DNA of 64,000 nt from UMGS1766 sp963660915 (GTDB lineage: Bacteria > Bacillota > Clostridia > Oscillospirales > Oscillospiraceae): positions 1 through 64,000 of the forward strand of contig CAVLAO010000002.1 in assembly GCA_963660915.1 (NCBI GenBank), given 5' to 3'. How positions within the stretch are numbered: position 1 is the first letter of the stretch; each line of letters begins with the position of its first letter. The notes under the pieces are model-generated. The model was not told the origin of the DNA. It saw nothing but the letters and a program-made list of their open reading frames with translations, and made no database searches. Of this stretch, positions 49,590 through 59,501 are shown in pieces. A program made the translations under genes and the position numbers.

Positions 49590-51803
49590 TTACATTTGGT
49601 TCAGCTTCCAAAGGATTCCGCTGTAGCGCTGTGTTTGACGGTCGTTTGCCACCATGCGGGCGAGGACATTGTCGTCGCCAACGATGACAAGCAGGTCTTT
49701 TGCCCGCGTGATTGCAGTATAAAGCACACTGCGGGTGAGCAGCATAGGGGCACCGTTTACGGCAGCCAATACAACGGCGCGATACTCACTTCCCTGAGAT
49801 TTGTGAACCGTCATGGCATAAGCGGGTTCCAGTTCATTAAGGCGATCTGCAGTGTAATCCACAATATGTCCGTCAAAATTAACGGTAACAACATCGCCGC
49901 TTGGTGTGATGTCAGAAATGACGCCAACGTCTCCGTTAAATACACCCATGCCGCCGCTTTTGCCTTTTTCCGTGCGCCACAGGACAGAATAGTTGTTTTT
50001 AATCTGCATCACGCGGTCACCGATGCGGAAAGTAAAGGAACCGTGCTTTTTCTCCGGTCGATTCGGTTGGGACGGATTCAGTGCTGCCTGCAAGGCCAGA
50101 TTGAGACTGGCGGTGCCCGTAGTCATCTTGCGCGTAGGGGACAGAACCTGAATCTGATCGGAAGGAATGCCCATTTTTTCCGGCAGCCGTTCTTTGCACA
50201 GCTCTACAATGGTTTCCAGTGCTGTTTGCGGATCGTTCCGCCGGAGAAAGAAGAAATCTCCCTGCTGATTGTGCAGATCCGGGAGGACTCCCTGGTTTAC
50301 ACTGTGGGCGGTCATCACGATGCGGCTTTGCTGCGCCTGACGAAAAATGGTGGTCAGCCGTACGGCGGGGATGACATCGGAACGGATCAGATGGTTAAAT
50401 GCCTGCCCCGGACCGACCGGAGGCAGCTGATCCGGATCACCGACCAGTACCAGCCGGCAGTCGTTTGGAACTGCCTTCAGCAGTGAGGCCATAAGCGGGA
50501 CATCAACCATAGAGGTTTCGTCTACAATGATTGCCTTTGCTTCCAGTGGTTGCGATTCATCTCGACTGAAGCTGAGTTGATCCGAATCCGGATCATATCC
50601 GGCCTCCAGCATGCGATGAATGGTAGAAGCCTCGGAATCACACAGGTCGCCAAGCCGCTTGGCAGCTCGACCGGTGGGAGCGCAGAGTAAAGTTTTGTAG
50701 CCCAGTGCCTCGTATAGCCCAAGAATACCGCGCAGACTGGTTGTTTTGCCGGTGCCGGGGCCGCCGGTTAAAAGCATAAATTGTTTCTGTGCGGCCATAC
50801 GTACGGCGTTTCTTTGCTCTGCAGAATAGACAATGTGCTGACCACGTTGAATGGCATCAATCAGCTCTTCTAAATTGTCCGGCGGGAGCAGTTCCTGATG
50901 ACACATGGAGGCAATGCGCTCTACAATGTAGCTCTCCTGTTCGTATAGCGCGGTGAGATAGACAGCATCCTGATGGCCAACTTGAGTGCAGAACACCTTG
51001 CCCTGCAGCCGAAGTGCATCCAGACCCTCAGAAAGCAACGCCGGGTCATCTAGCTGCAGCAGACGGCCGGCGGCGTCGGTCAGTTTCTCTAAGGGAAGAA
51101 AGCAATGACCGTTGCCAAGGTTATACGTCAGGGTGTAGAGGAGTCCGGCCTCAACCCGGATCAGATCATCCGGAGCAATGCCGCAGGCAGCGGCCAGACG
51201 ATCCACATCGGAAAAGCGAAGCCCCAGTTCTTCGTTCAATAGGAGATACGGATCCGCACGGATAATGTTGACGGCGCGGTCCGCATATCGCCGCCAGAGA
51301 GTTAAAGCGATGGATACCGGCATGCCATAAGGCGTGAGAAATTCCACCAACCGCCGCATGCCGGCTTTCTCCAGAAATTCCGCTTGAATTTCTTTCGCTT
51401 TTTTCAACGTGATGCACCGGAGCTCTGCGAGACGTTCGGGCTCTGTTTCGATGATGGAAAAAGTTTGTTCACCAAAGCGATCGACAATGCGGCGCGCCGT
51501 CTGTTTGCCCAAGCCATTGATTACACCGGAGGAAAGATAGTTGCAAATCTCATCTGTTTCAGTAGGAATAGAGATTTCAATGCTGCCGGCTTTAAACTGT
51601 GCGCCAAATGTGGGATGCTCTACCCAGGCACCTGTTGCGGAGATTGTCTCACCAACCGAAATATCACCGATTTCGCCGACTACGGTTTGGCTGCCGTTTT
51701 TTGTTTTGACACGGAGTATGGTAAAGCCGTTGCTGGGATTTTGAAAAATAATTGCAACTACCGTTCCGTTTATCGTTTCATCCTGTGGATTTTGTGATGA
51801 CAA
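49590..51803 (-). CDS. recD2: ATP-dependent RecD-like DNA helicase RecD2
   Basis: 737 residues. N-terminal OB and HhH region (NGLGKQTARRIVDRFG), helicase motif I LTGGPGTGKTTSLRGIL, motif II IIVDETSMVDVPLM, QLPPVGPGQAFNHL, and UvrD-like C-terminal motifs AMTVHKSQGSEYRAVVL and LYTAITRAKDLLVIVG. 5'-3' helicase in replication-fork and repair work. It starts at TTG nine bases after AGGAGG. 32 bases after uvrA, so probably co-transcribed with uvrBA. Confidence 0.95.
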   Translation of the reverse strand: MSSQNPQDETINGTVVAIIFQNPSNGFTILRVKTKNGSQTVVGEIGDISVGETISATGAWVEHPTFGAQFKAGSIEISIPTETDEICNYLSSGVINGLGKQTARRIVDRFGEQTFSIIETEPERLAELRCITLKKAKEIQAEFLEKAGMRRLVEFLTPYGMPVSIALTLWRRYADRAVNIIRADPYLLLNEELGLRFSDVDRLAAACGIAPDDLIRVEAGLLYTLTYNLGNGHCFLPLEKLTDAAGRLLQLDDPALLSEGLDALRLQGKVFCTQVGHQDAVYLTALYEQESYIVERIASMCHQELLPPDNLEELIDAIQRGQHIVYSAEQRNAVRMAAQKQFMLLTGGPGTGKTTSLRGILGLYEALGYKTLLCAPTGRAAKRLGDLCDSEASTIHRMLEAGYDPDSDQLSFSRDESQPLEAKAIIVDETSMVDVPLMASLLKAVPNDCRLVLVGDPDQLPPVGPGQAFNHLIRSDVIPAVRLTTIFRQAQQSRIVMTAHSVNQGVLPDLHNQQGDFFFLRRNDPQTALETIVELCKERLPEKMGIPSDQIQVLSPTRKMTTGTASLNLALQAALNPSQPNRPEKKHGSFTFRIGDRVMQIKNNYSVLWRTEKGKSGGMGVFNGDVGVISDITPSGDVVTVNFDGHIVDYTADRLNELEPAYAMTVHKSQGSEYRAVVLAAVNGAPMLLTRSVLYTAITRAKDLLVIVGDDNVLARMVANDRQTQRYSGILWKLNQM

Positions 51804-51835
51804 AGGGGGTCGCCTCCTAAAATGTGCAACTTCGA

Positions 51836-54664
51836 TTATTCACACAGTAATTTCTTTAGATACTTTCCGGTATAGGATGAGGGGCAGGCAGCGATGTCCT
51901 CCGGAGTACCGGTACACACAATTTCGCCGCCGCGGGCACCGCCCTCAGGGCCAAGATCGATCAGATAGTCAGCGGTTTTAATGACATCCAGGTTATGCTC
52001 AATAATCAACACTGTGTTGCCTGATTCTACCAGACGCTGCAGTACGTCGATCAATCGATGTACATCAGCGGAGTGAAGACCGGTGGTAGGTTCGTCTAAG
52101 ATATAAATGGTAGAGCCGGTAGAACGTTTAGCCAGTTCAGTGGCCAGTTTCACGCGCTGTGCTTCTCCTCCGGAAAGGGTTGTGGAGGATTGACCTAATT
52201 TTACATAACCAAGACCGACATCGTATAAAGTTTTGAGCCGGTTATAGATTTTAGGGAGATTTTCAAAGAAAGGCATTGCTTCGTCAACGGTCATTTCCAA
52301 CACTTCATAAATGCTTTTGCCCTTGTATTTGACCTCCAGCGTTTCCCGGTTGTAGCGCTTTCCTTTGCATACCTCACAGGGGACGTAGACATCGGGAAGA
52401 AAATTCATTTCAATTTTGATCAATCCGTCACCGGAGCAAGCTTCACACCGACCGCCGCGAATATTGAAGGAAAATCGACCGGCTCCGTATCCGCGGGCTT
52501 TCGCATCTGGCGTAGACGCAAAAAGCTCTCGAATGTCGTTGAACAAGCCGGTATAGGTTGCCGGGTTAGAGCGGGGAGTGCGACCAATCGGAGATTGGTC
52601 AATTGCAATTACTTTGTCCAGAAATTCTTCGCCCTCAATGGAGCTGTGACGGCCGGGACGAACCTTGATGCGGTTCAGATCGGCACCCAGTTTTTTATAG
52701 ATGATTTCATTGACCAGACTGGATTTTCCGGAACCGGACACGCCGGTGACTACGGTAAAGGTGCCAAGAGGAATACTTACATCGATGTCCTTCAGATTGT
52801 TTTCGGCGGCTTTGCGCACGGTCAGCCAGTGACCGTTTCCTTTTCGCCGCTGAGCCGGAACTGGAATTTTCTTTCGGCCGGACAGATAGGCGCCGGTAAT
52901 GCTTCTGGGACACGCCATAATGTCTTCTGCTGTACCAGTGGCAATGATTTCACCGCCATGAATTCCGGCACCCGGACCAACATCAACGATAAAATCAGCG
53001 GCGCGCATGGTATCCTCGTCGTGCTCAACGACTAACAGGGTGTTTCCAAGATCCCGAAGATGGCGCAGGGTATCCAGTAAAAGGTCATTGTCCCGTTGGT
53101 GCAATCCGATAGATGGTTCATCCAGAATATACAGCACGCCCATAAGAGAGGAACCGATCTGGGTGGCCAGACGAATGCGCTGACTTTCACCGCCGGAAAG
53201 CGTAGCAGCACTTCGGCCGAGGGTGAGATAATCCAGCCCGACAGACTTCAGAAACCCAAGACGGCTCTTGATTTCCTTCAGCACCTGACCGGCAATCAGT
53301 TGCTGCTGTTCTGTCAGCTGTAATTGATCGATAAAGGATAGACTGTCGGTAACGCTCATCTGGCAAAATTCGTGAATAGATTTTCCGCCGATGGTGACGG
53401 CTAGGACTTCCGGACGAAGGCGCTGCCCATTGCAGGCTGGACAGGGAGAATAGTTCATGCATTCCTCTAAATCCCGCCGGGCGCTGTCAGATTGAGTTTC
53501 CCGATAGCGGCGTTCCAAATTTGTGACAATTCCCTCAAAGGGTTGTTGGATGGTAGATCTGCCCCGGGCATTCTCATATGTCATGGTGAGTTTTTCGCCC
53601 TTGGTTCCATAGAGAATTGCATCAGATGCAGCCTTGGACAGTTCCTTCATTGGCTGATCCAGACGGAAGTGATATTTTTCCGCAAGAGCGTCAAAATACA
53701 TCCGTGAAATACTGTCGCCGCGGATATTATTCCAACCGGTGGCAGTAATTGCGCCATCCAGAATGGATAAGTCCCGATTGGGGATAATCAGCGAAGGATC
53801 TACCTTCAGCTGGAATCCTAGACCGGAACAGGTGGGGCAGGCACCGTAGGGATTGTTAAAGGAAAAACTGCGGGGAGCCAGTTCTTCAATGGAAATGCCG
53901 CAATCCTCACAGGCATAATTCTGGGAGAACATCAAGTCCTGATCCTCCCGGACAAGGTTGATCAAAACGGTTCCGCCGGAGAGATTGGTCGCTGTTTCGA
54001 CAGAGTCGGTCAGCCGTTGGAGAATATCACTTTTGATAACAAGACGGTCTACCACGACCTCAATGGTGTGTTTCTTATTCTTTTCCAGCTTGATTTCTTC
54101 GGAAAGGTCGTAAAGACTGCCATCCACGCGGACGCGGACATAGCCGGAGCGACGGGCATCATCAAACACCTTCTGGTGTTCGCCTTTTTTTCCGCGAATG
54201 ACCGGAGCCATTACCATAATACGGGTAGATTCCGGAAGCGCCATGACCTGGTCGATGATCTGGTCAATGGTTTGCTGCTGAATTTCCTTGCCGCATTTTG
54301 GGCAGTGAGGGGTTCCGACTCTTGCCCAAAGCAGACGCAGATAGTCGTAAATTTCTGTCACTGTACCGACCGTTGAACGGGGATTTTTACTGGTGGTCTT
54401 CTGGTCGATAGAAATGGCAGGGGAAAGACCGTCAATATAGTCGACATCCGGCTTCTCCATCTGTCCAAGAAACATTCTGGCATAGGATGAGAGGCTTTCC
54501 ACATAGCGACGTTGACCCTCGGCATAAATGGTGTCAAAGGCCAGACTGGATTTTCCGGAGCCGGATAAGCCGGTAAGCACGACCAGCTTGTCCCGGGGGA
54601 TGCGTACATCCACATTTTTTAGGTTGTTGGCGCGTGCGCCCTTCACAAAAATATGATCCTGCAT
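51836..54664 (-). CDS. uvrA: Excinuclease ABC subunit A
   Basis: 942 residues. Two ABC ATPase halves: Walker A GLSGSGKSSLAFDTI and GVSGSGKSSLVNEII; signatures TLSGGESQRIRLA and TLSGGEAQRVKLA. Zinc modules CPKCGKEI/CEDCGIS/CPTCSG and CEACSGDG ... CEVCKGKR. It finds lesions with UvrB, which is encoded 12 bases upstream. Confidence 0.98.
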   Translation of the reverse strand: MQDHIFVKGARANNLKNVDVRIPRDKLVVLTGLSGSGKSSLAFDTIYAEGQRRYVESLSSYARMFLGQMEKPDVDYIDGLSPAISIDQKTTSKNPRSTVGTVTEIYDYLRLLWARVGTPHCPKCGKEIQQQTIDQIIDQVMALPESTRIMVMAPVIRGKKGEHQKVFDDARRSGYVRVRVDGSLYDLSEEIKLEKNKKHTIEVVVDRLVIKSDILQRLTDSVETATNLSGGTVLINLVREDQDLMFSQNYACEDCGISIEELAPRSFSFNNPYGACPTCSGLGFQLKVDPSLIIPNRDLSILDGAITATGWNNIRGDSISRMYFDALAEKYHFRLDQPMKELSKAASDAILYGTKGEKLTMTYENARGRSTIQQPFEGIVTNLERRYRETQSDSARRDLEECMNYSPCPACNGQRLRPEVLAVTIGGKSIHEFCQMSVTDSLSFIDQLQLTEQQQLIAGQVLKEIKSRLGFLKSVGLDYLTLGRSAATLSGGESQRIRLATQIGSSLMGVLYILDEPSIGLHQRDNDLLLDTLRHLRDLGNTLLVVEHDEDTMRAADFIVDVGPGAGIHGGEIIATGTAEDIMACPRSITGAYLSGRKKIPVPAQRRKGNGHWLTVRKAAENNLKDIDVSIPLGTFTVVTGVSGSGKSSLVNEIIYKKLGADLNRIKVRPGRHSSIEGEEFLDKVIAIDQSPIGRTPRSNPATYTGLFNDIRELFASTPDAKARGYGAGRFSFNIRGGRCEACSGDGLIKIEMNFLPDVYVPCEVCKGKRYNRETLEVKYKGKSIYEVLEMTVDEAMPFFENLPKIYNRLKTLYDVGLGYVKLGQSSTTLSGGEAQRVKLATELAKRSTGSTIYILDEPTTGLHSADVHRLIDVLQRLVESGNTVLIIEHNLDVIKTADYLIDLGPEGGARGGEIVCTGTPEDIAACPSSYTGKYLKKLLCE

Positions 54665-54676
54665 AATGTGCCTCGT

Positions 54677-56644
54677 TTATTTTTTCTTTGCCTCGCCCTG
54701 CAGCTCAATAATTTGATCCCGCAACGTGGCAGCCAGTTCAAATTCCAGCATTTTTGCGGCTTCCTTCATTTGCTTTTCCAGTTTGGCAATGAGCTGCTGT
54801 CGTTCGGCTTTGGTCATCTGCTTGACGGGTCTTGCATCCCGTTTGGACGGTTCTGTATTTTCCAACAACTGACGAACGTCCTTGCGAATGGTTTTGGGAG
54901 TGATGCCGTGGGCTTTGTTATAGGCATTTTGCTTTTTCCGGCGGCGTTCTGTTTCATCGATGGCCCGGCGCATGGACGGCGTGATTTTGTCTGCATAGAG
55001 GATGACTTGCCCGTCTGCGTTGCGTGCTGCCCGTCCGATGGTCTGAATCAAGGCCGTTTCGCTTCGGAGAAAGCCTTCTTTATCGGCATCCAGAATTGCG
55101 ACCAGAGAGACTTCCGGTAAATCCAACCCCTCCCGCAGCAGGTTGATTCCAACCAGGACGTCAAAGGATCCAAGGCGAAGATCGCGGATAATCTCCATGC
55201 GCTCAATCGTGTCAATATCATGATGCATATAACGCACTTTAATGCCGACTTTTTGCAGATATTCGGTTAAATCCTCTGCCATTTTCTTTGTCAGCGTGGT
55301 GATCAGTACCCGCTCATCTTTGACAGTCCGCTGGTTGATTTCGCCGATCAGATCGTCAATTTGTCCTTCAATCGGACGAACTTCAATTTTGGGATCTAAC
55401 AGGCCGGTGGGACGAATTACCTGCTCGATAATCTGACCGGAGCGGGTTTGCTCATATTCGCCGGGAGTGGCGGAAACATAGATGACCTGATTGAGACGCT
55501 GTTCAAATTCATCGAACTTCAGCGGGCGGTTATCGTATGCACAGGGGAGACGGAAACCGTAATCCACCAGTGTGTTTTTACGTGCCCGATCGCCGTTGTA
55601 CATTGCCCGCACCTGAGGCAGAGTGACGTGAGATTCGTCGATGAACATAAGAAAATCTTTTGGAAAGTAATCTAACAGTGTGTGGGGCGGAGAGCCTGCC
55701 GGACGATTGTCGATTACTCTGGAATAGTTTTCAATACCGGAGCAATAGCCGATTTCCTGCATCATTTCAATGTCGTACAGGGTGCGCTGGCGGATGCGCT
55801 GGGCTTCGATGGCTTTGCCTTCTGACTCGAAGAACTGAACCCGCTGTTCCAGCTCCTGATAGATGCGTTGAATTGCAGCATCCATTTTTTCTTTTGGCGT
55901 TACATAATGAGTGGCCGGCCAAATAGGAACATTGTTTAATCGGCGGATTGGAGTGCCGGTAACAACATTGATTTCACTGATGCGGTCGATCTCGTCTCCG
56001 AAAAATTCAATGCGAATGGCAGAATCCTTCCAATAGGCAGGCCACACCTCTACGGTATCGCCGCGTACACGGAACATATTTCGTTCAAAGGCAATGTCGT
56101 TGCGTTCGTAGCGGATGCTGACCAACCGCTGCAGCAACTCCCGGATGGTCATAGCGGCTCCTACACGAAGGGAAACCATCATTGCGGCAAAATCCTCCGG
56201 CTCCCCCAGACCGTAGATACAGGAGACGGAAGAGACAACAATCACGTCTCTCCGTTCCAACAGAGAAGCGGTGGCACTGAGACGCAGACGGTCAATCTCT
56301 TCGTTGATTGCGGAATCTTTTTCAATGAAGGTATCCGTGTGAGGAATATAGGCCTCCGGCTGATAGTAATCATAGTAGGAGACGAAATATTCAACCGCAT
56401 TGTGGGGGAAAAATTCGCGAAATTCACTGTATAACTGGGCAGCCAGTGTTTTGTTGTGTGCCAGTACCAGGGTGGGACGCTGTACCTGCTCAATCACCTT
56501 TGCCATGGTATAGGTTTTTCCGGAACCGGTGACGCCCAGAAGGGTTTGTTCATTCAGCCCTAATTCTACTCCTCGGCTCAGGGATTCAATCGCTTCGGGC
56601 TGATCACCGGAGGGCTCGTATGGGGCCTGTAATTTGAACTCCAT
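54677..56644 (-). CDS. uvrB: Excinuclease ABC subunit B
   Basis: 655 residues. Walker A GVTGSGKTYTMAKVI, beta-hairpin YYQPEAYIPHTDTFIEKD, helicase motif FIDESHVTLPQVRAMY, QTIGRAARNADG, and a C-terminal UVR coiled-coil that contacts UvrC. It heads the minus-strand run uvrB-uvrA-recD2. A promoter with a candidate LexA box lies about 245-290 bases upstream. Confidence 0.98.
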   Translation of the reverse strand: MEFKLQAPYEPSGDQPEAIESLSRGVELGLNEQTLLGVTGSGKTYTMAKVIEQVQRPTLVLAHNKTLAAQLYSEFREFFPHNAVEYFVSYYDYYQPEAYIPHTDTFIEKDSAINEEIDRLRLSATASLLERRDVIVVSSVSCIYGLGEPEDFAAMMVSLRVGAAMTIRELLQRLVSIRYERNDIAFERNMFRVRGDTVEVWPAYWKDSAIRIEFFGDEIDRISEINVVTGTPIRRLNNVPIWPATHYVTPKEKMDAAIQRIYQELEQRVQFFESEGKAIEAQRIRQRTLYDIEMMQEIGYCSGIENYSRVIDNRPAGSPPHTLLDYFPKDFLMFIDESHVTLPQVRAMYNGDRARKNTLVDYGFRLPCAYDNRPLKFDEFEQRLNQVIYVSATPGEYEQTRSGQIIEQVIRPTGLLDPKIEVRPIEGQIDDLIGEINQRTVKDERVLITTLTKKMAEDLTEYLQKVGIKVRYMHHDIDTIERMEIIRDLRLGSFDVLVGINLLREGLDLPEVSLVAILDADKEGFLRSETALIQTIGRAARNADGQVILYADKITPSMRRAIDETERRRKKQNAYNKAHGITPKTIRKDVRQLLENTEPSKRDARPVKQMTKAERQQLIAKLEKQMKEAAKMLEFELAATLRDQIIELQGEAKKK

Positions 56645-56885
56645 AATTCCCTCTCCTTATTGAAATTTATCGTAAAATTGACTTCTATAAGCCAACGGAT
56701 GGTTACTCTTGCATACTCTGCAAACCGGAAGCTTCGACTAAACTAACGATTGGGGCACCAAAAGGAAGACTGTAAATAATCGGAACATTTCGATTGCTTG
56801 CTTCCTAAATAAGGAATAAGTATTTCGCAAAATATCTCTCCAAAAGATAAAGCGAATACTTTCACAGTAGGCACTTATATGTTTG
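56645..56885 (-). other. Untranslated leader region of uvrB
   Basis: About 240 bases with no credible gene on either strand. It holds an imperfect hairpin around 56810-56860 (AAGTATTCGC with GCGAAATACTT on the minus strand). It is taken to be the 5' leader of the uvrB transcript. Confidence 0.5.
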
Positions 56886-56936
56886 ATTTTACTACAAAAA
56901 ACAGACTTTGTCTATCTTATTTAGAACATCTGTTTC
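56886..56936 (-). promoter_or_regulatory. uvrBA-recD2 promoter with candidate LexA (SOS) box
   Basis: Minus strand TAGACA (56914-56909), 17-base spacer, TAAAAT (56891-56886). Ten bases upstream, GAACATCTGTTTC (56924-56936, plus-strand reading) matches most of the Firmicutes LexA consensus CGAACRNRYGTTYC. Confidence 0.5.
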
Positions 56937-57091
56937 TGTCACTTTATATCAGCTTATAATGCATCCGCCTATATTCAAGTATAACCTTACGGAAGCCATT
57001 TGCCATATTTTCGGCTTTTATAAATATTGTTTTGAAATTATTCTTGCGAAGGTGCAAAACTGCCGGATTATCTGTATGACGGTGAAGAAGG

Positions 57092-57123
57092 AAAAATCAG
57101 AGCCAGCCTTTCGACTGACTCTG
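57092..57123 (-). terminator. Terminator after the phd-doc pair
   Basis: 9-bp stem with one G-T type mismatch (57098-57106 with 57115-57123), followed on the minus strand by ATTTTTCC. It lies 48 bases past the doc stop. Confidence 0.7.
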
Positions 57124-57170
57124 CCTTTTACCTTTATTCGCTTCCTGGCTGCATACAATAATCTTATGCA

Positions 57171-57548
57171 CTATTTTTGGTGACTTATAATCCATTGCAA
57201 CATATCCTCTGCACCTGTTTTGCCAGCCGCCAAATCTAGGATAATGTCACTCAGCTCTTTCTGCGTATATGAAAGTTCAAAACCATTTAAGGACAAGAAC
57301 ACGAACATTACATGTGTACCCAATCGTTTGTTACCATCAACCATAGGATGGTTCTTTACAATTCCAAAGCAAAGCTGTGCTGCTTTTGCCAATACACTTG
57401 GATACAATTCCTCGTCTCCAAATGACTGAAACGGATTCGACAGTGCTGAATCCAGCATACCATCGTCACGAGTGCCGTTGCTACCGCCGGTGGCTTTAAT
57501 CAGTCGCTCGTGAAGTAAAATGACCTGCTCTTTACTTAATTTTATCAT
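57171..57548 (-). CDS. doc: Doc-type Fic toxin
   Basis: 125 residues. Fic-fold toxin with the Doc motif HPMVDGNKRLG (H-x-x-x-D-G-N-K-R), and MLDSALSNPFQSFGDEELYP, typical of death-on-curing proteins. Doc phosphorylates EF-Tu and blocks translation. Its ATG overlaps the antitoxin stop by four bases. The key His, Asp, Asn and Lys-Arg are all present, so it is probably functional. Confidence 0.93.
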   Translation of the reverse strand: MIKLSKEQVILLHERLIKATGGSNGTRDDGMLDSALSNPFQSFGDEELYPSVLAKAAQLCFGIVKNHPMVDGNKRLGTHVMFVFLSLNGFELSYTQKELSDIILDLAAGKTGAEDMLQWIISHQK

Positions 57549-57787
57549 TTGGCAAGTACCTCATAAGCTTCCATGTTCTGTGCGATAAGACGATCGGATA
57601 GGGCAAATACATCCTCTGTGGATGCTATTTTTTCCTGCTCTGCATTGCTAAAGTCAATCACAAGGTACCTTGGTACATCGTTTTTAAGAATAACTGCTGT
57701 GCCATGTTCGTCAACAATTCTGGCAACCTTTGAAAAATTCTGATTGGCTTCTGTTATAGAAATCATTGTATTTGGATCAACTGTCAT
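57545..57787 (-). CDS. phd: Phd/YefM-family antitoxin
   Basis: 80 residues. N-terminal Phd/YefM DNA-binding fold (MISITEANQNFSKVARIVDEHGTAVILKNDVPRYLVID) and a C-terminal tail (STEDVFALSDRLIAQNMEAYEVL) that should bind Doc. The ATG at 57787 is seven bases after GGGGTG; one three codons earlier is less likely. Confidence 0.92.
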   Translation of the reverse strand: MTVDPNTMISITEANQNFSKVARIVDEHGTAVILKNDVPRYLVIDFSNAEQEKIASTEDVFALSDRLIAQNMEAYEVLAK

Positions 57788-57806
57788 GATAGGCACCCCA
57801 CTTTGT

Positions 57807-57835
57807 ATTATATTAATTTTTATACACGTTATAGG
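57807..57835 (-). promoter_or_regulatory. phd-doc promoter with palindromic operator
   Basis: Minus strand TATAAT (57812-57807) with a weak -35 (CCTATA). TATACACGTTATA (57821-57833) is a near-palindrome overlapping the -35, fitting autorepression by Phd/Doc. Confidence 0.45.
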
Positions 57836-57868
57836 ACGAATACAATCTGTTTTTATGGCAAACAGCGT

Positions 57869-58552
57869 TCAACTGCTTTCTGTCAGCAGCCCGGACTCAG
57901 CGAAAGATATAAAATCATCCTCAGCTATAATAATGTGGTCCAGAAATTGGATGCTGTGGGAGGCGAGAAAAGAGCGCAGCGCCAAAGTGAGAGCAATATC
58001 TTCCTGAGAGGGAACGGCCAGGCCGCCAATGTGGTTATGCGCAAGAATGACGGAAGCAGCCCGATGGAGCAGCGCTGCTTCAAGAACCTGCTGCATATTT
58101 AGAGTGACCCGATTAAAACTTCCTTCCGCCAGCAGATCGCAGTGAAGCGCCTGCCCCTTTGCATCCAAACTGAGCAGATATACCGCTTCGTTCCGCATGC
58201 CAAAAAAATAGGGAAGCAGATATTCTCCGGCATCAGATGGAGACGCAATCGCTGAGGCTTCGTCAGAACGCGACAGCTTGTAGCGACGCAAAACAGACGG
58301 CAGAAGGGACAGAAGAAAGGCGGTATGGGCGCCGACTCCTTTTACCTGCTGTAATTCCTCAACAGAGGCATCTAAAACACCGGAGAGTGAGCCGAAATGT
58401 TCCATGAGCCGATGTGCCAGGGGGGAAACGTCCCCTTGAGGGACAGAATAGAACAGCAGCAGTTCCAACAGTTGATGATCGCTGAAGGCGGTATCACCGT
58501 TTTCTGTAAACCGCTGTTTCATACGTCCGCGATGGCCATCGTGAATGGACAT
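57869..58552 (-). CDS. radC: RadC family protein (JAB domain)
   Basis: 227 residues. N-terminal helix-hairpin-helix (VEELQQVKGVGAHTAFLL) and C-terminal JAB/MPN domain with the metal site ILAHNHIGGLAVPSQEDIAL. The family is linked to DNA repair by name only; its function is unsettled. GAGGAGGGG precedes the ATG. Confidence 0.92.
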   Translation of the reverse strand: MSIHDGHRGRMKQRFTENGDTAFSDHQLLELLLFYSVPQGDVSPLAHRLMEHFGSLSGVLDASVEELQQVKGVGAHTAFLLSLLPSVLRRYKLSRSDEASAIASPSDAGEYLLPYFFGMRNEAVYLLSLDAKGQALHCDLLAEGSFNRVTLNMQQVLEAALLHRAASVILAHNHIGGLAVPSQEDIALTLALRSFLASHSIQFLDHIIIAEDDFISFAESGLLTESS

Positions 58553-58567
58553 GGAAATCCCCTCCTC

Positions 58568-58603
58568 AAAAAAGAAACAGGAGCGCCGAGGAACGGGCTC
58601 CTG
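58568..58603 (-). terminator. Terminator after pyrE
   Basis: 7-bp stem CAGGAGC/GCTCCTG (58578-58584 with 58597-58603), followed on the minus strand by TTTCTTTTTT. Confidence 0.7.
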
Positions 58604-58623
58604 CAGATAGAAATAATTGAGAA

Positions 58624-59298
58624 TTAGACGGTGGCGCCGTACTGAGCCAGGTAGGCCTCCATGCGCGATTTCATCTCGTCGTCAATATAGACTTTTCCAT
58701 CAATGGGACGGTTATGCAGGAAAGAAATGATTTCCTTTACTGTGACAATGGGGCACACCTTGATGCCGAAGTCGTCCCTCAGTTCATCCAGAGTAGAGCA
58801 AGCTTTGGTGCCCCGCTCCATGCGGTCAACGGAGACGAAGAGGTATGCCATCTTGACATCGGCAACCTTCTTAAACAGTTCGATGCTTTCACGAACGGCA
58901 GTTCCGGCGGTGACAACGTCTTCCACAATGGCGATTACATCGCCATCCTGCGGTTTGTAACCGACCATGATGCCGCCTTCGCCGTGATCTTTTACTTCCT
59001 TGCGGTTGAAGCAGTAAGGCATGTCCTGATTGTAATTGCGGTAAAGAGAGGAAGATGCGGCAACGACTAAGGGAATCCCTTTGTATGCAGGACCGAAAAG
59101 GGCGGTTGCATCGCTGCCCATATGCTCATGAATGCAGGCAGCATAATAATCGCCCAGCTGAGCAGCCTGCGCGCCGGTTTTGTAGTTACCGGTGTTGATG
59201 AAATAAGGGGTTTTACGACCGGATTTGGTGGTGAAGTCACCAAAGGTCAACACGCCGGAACGAACCATGAATGTGATAAATTCTTCTTTGTAAGTCAT
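58624..59298 (-). CDS. pyrE: Orotate phosphoribosyltransferase
   Basis: 224 residues. PRPP-binding motif VIAIVEDVVTAGTAVRES and substrate loop FTTKSGRKTPYFINTG; NRKEVKDHGEGG is the flexible catalytic loop. It makes orotidine 5'-phosphate in pyrimidine synthesis. No other pyr gene lies nearby. Confidence 0.96.
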   Translation of the reverse strand: MTYKEEFITFMVRSGVLTFGDFTTKSGRKTPYFINTGNYKTGAQAAQLGDYYAACIHEHMGSDATALFGPAYKGIPLVVAASSSLYRNYNQDMPYCFNRKEVKDHGEGGIMVGYKPQDGDVIAIVEDVVTAGTAVRESIELFKKVADVKMAYLFVSVDRMERGTKACSTLDELRDDFGIKVCPIVTVKEIISFLHNRPIDGKVYIDDEMKSRMEAYLAQYGATV

Positions 59299-59501
59299 GA
59301 GGGAACTCCTTTCACCAGCACATGAAATTTGTCACATTATATCATTATTTAGCGCACGTCACAAGGGAAACTGCAATTTAATTTCCTGATAATCGATTCT
59401 CCGAAGCGGCACTTCTATTTTTCCAAAGGTGTTATCCTCCCGTTAGGATGATACTTGCGAGACAGTTTTGAATTTATCAAACGATTCAAAGGTGGGAGCG
59501 G

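Noticed and set aside
56908..57183. 91-residue open frame upstream of uvrB
   Set aside because: No ribosome site, A+T-rich composition, overlaps the promoter, LexA box and phd-doc terminator on the other strand, no family resemblance.
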